Below are positions 62,019 to 64,000 of a stretch of 64,000 bases of DNA, piece by piece. Position 1 is the stretch's first letter. Each line of letters begins with the position of its first letter. This DNA is from Symmachiella dynata (GTDB lineage: Bacteria; Planctomycetota; Planctomycetia; Planctomycetales; Planctomycetaceae). The position numbers and the translations under genes were made by a program. The notes under the pieces were generated by a model. The model did no database searches. It saw only the letters and a list, made by a program, of their open reading frames with translations, and was not told the DNA's origin. The DNA lies in NCBI RefSeq assembly GCF_007747995.1, contig NZ_CP036276.1, positions 5,880,001 through 5,944,000 on the forward strand. Direction: 5' to 3'.

Positions 62019-63191
62019 ATGTCGAAAACCATCAGTTTGTTTCTTGTCATCATTTGCGGACTGACTGCTGCTGCTCGCGCGGAATCTAAATTCGCGGCAG
62101 AGTTCGTGTTTCCACTGAACGCCGAACACAATCATGCGCCGGCGATTGTGGAATGCCCCAATGGCGACCTGCTGGCTTCGTGGTATCGCGGTTCGGGAGA
62201 ACGCAGCGCCGACGATGTCCGGGTTTTGGGCGCTCGTCTGCGGAAAGGGGAAACCAAATGGAGCCCCGAGTTTTTAATGGCCGATACACCCGGCTTTCCC
62301 GACTGCAATACAGCCATGATGATCGACAAAGACAAAAAGTTGTGGCTGTTCTGGCCCACGATTCTGGCCAACACCTGGGAATCGGCCGTAACCAATTACA
62401 TGACCTCAACCGACTACGAAGGAGAAGGAGCTCCCCGCTGGGATTGGAAAGACCAAATCTACCTCAAGCCGCAGGACTTCAAAGACGAGTTTCTGGATCA
62501 CGTCAACAACCACCTGGGTAACAAGCAACCCCTCTCCAAAAAACAACTGGGGTTCCTGCAATTGGCCAAAGACACCGCCGGCGAAAAAATGTATCAGCGA
62601 CTGGGATGGATGCCCCGTTGCAAACCCACCGTTCTGAAAAGCGGACGGATTTTGATGCCACTGTATACCGACACCTACTCCATCTCGATCATGGCGGTCA
62701 GCGACGACGATGGAAAAACCTGGTATGCCAGCGGGCCGATAATCGACTACGGCAACATTCAGCCGGCCGTTTTGCAGCGTGATGACGGTACGGTCGTTGC
62801 CTATATGCGGGAGAACGGATTTCAAGAAAACATCAGAATCTCGGAATCCACCGACGACGGCCTCACCTGGGGACCGGTGAAAAACTCCGCTCTCCCTAAT
62901 CCAGGCTCCGGTCTAGACGCCGTCCGTCTCGAAAATGGCCATTGGGTCATGATCTACAACGATTCCACCCGCGACCGCAATAGCCTGGCTGTCTCGCTGT
63001 CTGAAGACGAAGGCCGCACTTGGCGTTGGACGCGGCACCTGGAACAGCACGAAGCGGGACGGTACCATTATCCGGCCATCATTCAGGCCGCTGACGGCAC
63101 AATTCACGCAATTTACACGTATTCTGTCGCCGACGGCAAAACCATGAAGCATGCGGCATTCGATGAAGATTGGATCAAGGAGGGGGATTGA
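62019..63191 (+). CDS. Sialidase-like (BNR repeat) exported protein
   Basis: A 390-residue protein. Signal peptide at 1-19 (MSKTISLFLVIICGLTAAARA). The propeller has Asp-box motifs SDDDGKTW, STDDGLTW and SEDEGRTW, and the N-terminal HNHAPAIVECPNGDLLASWYRGSGER contains an arginine like those of the sialidase site. These BNR proteins are common in planctomycetes and act on sialic-acid-like or other sugars outside the cell. Substrate is not known. The ATG at 62019 follows GAGAGG; an upstream frame from 61929 is not needed. It follows the ceramidase-like gene by 93 bases. Confidence 0.9.
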   Translation: MSKTISLFLVIICGLTAAARAESKFAAEFVFPLNAEHNHAPAIVECPNGDLLASWYRGSGERSADDVRVLGARLRKGETKWSPEFLMADTPGFPDCNTAMMIDKDKKLWLFWPTILANTWESAVTNYMTSTDYEGEGAPRWDWKDQIYLKPQDFKDEFLDHVNNHLGNKQPLSKKQLGFLQLAKDTAGEKMYQRLGWMPRCKPTVLKSGRILMPLYTDTYSISIMAVSDDDGKTWYASGPIIDYGNIQPAVLQRDDGTVVAYMRENGFQENIRISESTDDGLTWGPVKNSALPNPGSGLDAVRLENGHWVMIYNDSTRDRNSLAVSLSEDEGRTWRWTRHLEQHEAGRYHYPAIIQAADGTIHAIYTYSVADGKTMKHAAFDEDWIKEGD

Positions 63192-63356
63192 AGCCCCTCT
63201 CCCCGCCCTGGAGGCGAAATATCCGTTTTTTTGAGCACCGTCGAGTTCCTGGATCTGGTAGACTGGTGATTAGCAAGTTGTGGGGCAGGATGCCTATGAT
63301 GAATAGCTGTTCAGGATGACGCGGCACCCTTAATACGGATCCGCTTATACTAATAA

Positions 63357-63436
63357 TCGTTTCAAACCCCAGTTGCGCTTGTTCTCGAAACTTTCAGATC
63401 CGTGCCTGTGGGACTCGTCAGAGGGTTTTGAAACGA
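63357..63436. repeat. Structured dispersed element, copy 2
   Basis: Terminal inverted repeats TCGTTTCAAACCC (63357-63369) and GGGTTTTGAAACGA (63423-63436) flank the shared core GTTGCGCTTGTTC. Copy 1 is at 8585-8660. It lies just before the zinc-ribbon gene, which begins 31 bases after it. Confidence 0.7.
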
Positions 63437-63466
63437 CTTGAAAAGAATTCAGAGTGCGGTGAGTCG

Positions 63467-64000
63467 ATGCCACTGAAAGTACGATGTCCAGGTTGTGAAA
63501 AGGTTCTCAACGTGCCTGATACGGCGCGGGGGAAAGCGGTCCGTTGCCCGAAGTGCGAGACCAAGGTCAAAATTCCCGCCGCGACCAAAAAACGCCGCGT
63601 TCGGCAGACCGCCCCGGACAGCGCGGATGACTTGTTGAACCTGAATCTCCGAGAAGCGGAAGATGCGCACGCGCGGATCTGTCCAGCTTGCGGCGCAGCA
63701 GCCGCTATCGAGGATATCAACTGCTCCGAATGCGGAGTCGATTTGATCACCGGCCAGATCGCCGAAAAAGAATCAGCGCGACGCCGCCGTGGTGCTCCCG
63801 ACCCGGCCTTGTATTACCGGGCCGCGTGGGTTGAATCCTGGAATTTCATGACTCGCTACAAGGGTCTCGCCGGACGCACATTCTTGTATTGGATCTTGTT
63901 TTCCATTGTGCTCGCCGGTTGCTTGTTCATGGTGGATTTCTGCGAACGGACGCCACCCAAAATGTTTTGGGTCGCATTTAGCATCGTGGCTGGCATGGTC
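63467..64000 (+). CDS. Zinc-ribbon membrane protein, N-terminal part
   Basis: The frame is open to the window edge; 178 residues are visible. Two zinc-ribbon-like cysteine sets are seen: C7-x2-C10 with C27-x2-C30, and later CPACG with CSECG. A charged linker follows (ESARRRRGAP), then a TM helix at about 140-160 (LYWILFSIVLAGCLFMVDF) and the start of another. This planctomycete-type protein with N-terminal zinc ribbon and membrane helices has no known function. The structured element 31 bases upstream may influence its expression. C-terminus is outside the window. Confidence 0.85.
   Translation, partial: MPLKVRCPGCEKVLNVPDTARGKAVRCPKCETKVKIPAATKKRRVRQTAPDSADDLLNLNLREAEDAHARICPACGAAAAIEDINCSECGVDLITGQIAEKESARRRRGAPDPALYYRAAWVESWNFMTRYKGLAGRTFLYWILFSIVLAGCLFMVDFCERTPPKMFWVAFSIVAGMV

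Overview
The window comes from a planctomycete-type chromosome (inferred from gene content). Supporting traits are an ECF sigma factor gene overlapping a Ser/Thr kinase gene, a PEP-CTERM surface protein, a BNR sialidase-like protein, a ceramidase-like protein, DUF4340 next to a GldF-GldG-like ABC system, a Lys-rich tail on topoisomerase I, and many short palindromic intergenic repeats. I see no phage, insertion sequence, CRISPR array or rRNA. One tRNA gene, tRNA-Arg(CCG), is present.

Layout. 1-5 kb is metabolic: the end of a Na+/solute symporter, a PhyH-type dioxygenase, a GDSL hydrolase, APS kinase, an Nramp-like transporter without the usual metal-site motifs, and the tRNA. 5.5-16 kb, all on the minus strand, is a Tad (Flp-type) secretion locus in the order cpaE-like, cpaF, tadB, tadC, tadE, tadE, tadG, followed by a PAS histidine kinase and three receiver proteins, two of them degenerate. 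17.4-26 kb is a signalling block. It holds a tandem-PAS kinase whose second PAS carries the FixL haem-ligand pattern, an Rcp1-type receiver, a receiver-kinase hybrid and a FixJ-type regulator on the other strand. These are followed by a receiver-HD-GYP phosphodiesterase, an ECF sigma factor and a pseudokinase-kinase fusion that look like one operon.

26.7-35.1 kb holds a PEP-CTERM protein and an apparent sugar operon (GH63-like glucosidase, GlgX, GMC oxidoreductase, SDR). 35.2-43.8 kb, minus strand, holds an ABC ATPase, a GldF-GldG fusion, a DUF4340 protein and a large SurA-N-type membrane protein; the last two carry long acidic low-complexity inserts. 44-57 kb is mostly housekeeping: topA, ubiX, ubiE/menG, ilvE, a LolCD-type exporter, lysS, a methyltransferase, hisS and a cysteine-cluster protein. 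57.7-64 kb holds an unrecognised coiled-coil membrane protein, a small membrane protein, an RluA-type pseudouridine synthase, a ceramidase-like protein, a sialidase-like protein and the start of a zinc-ribbon membrane protein.

The most interesting parts are the candidate oxygen-sensing kinase with its FixJ-type neighbour and a paired palindromic operator; the HD-GYP/ECF/pseudokinase-kinase operon; a structured repeat present at two distant places; and the receivers and CpaE-like protein that have lost key residues. All functions are read from sequence and memory of the families; no database search was run.
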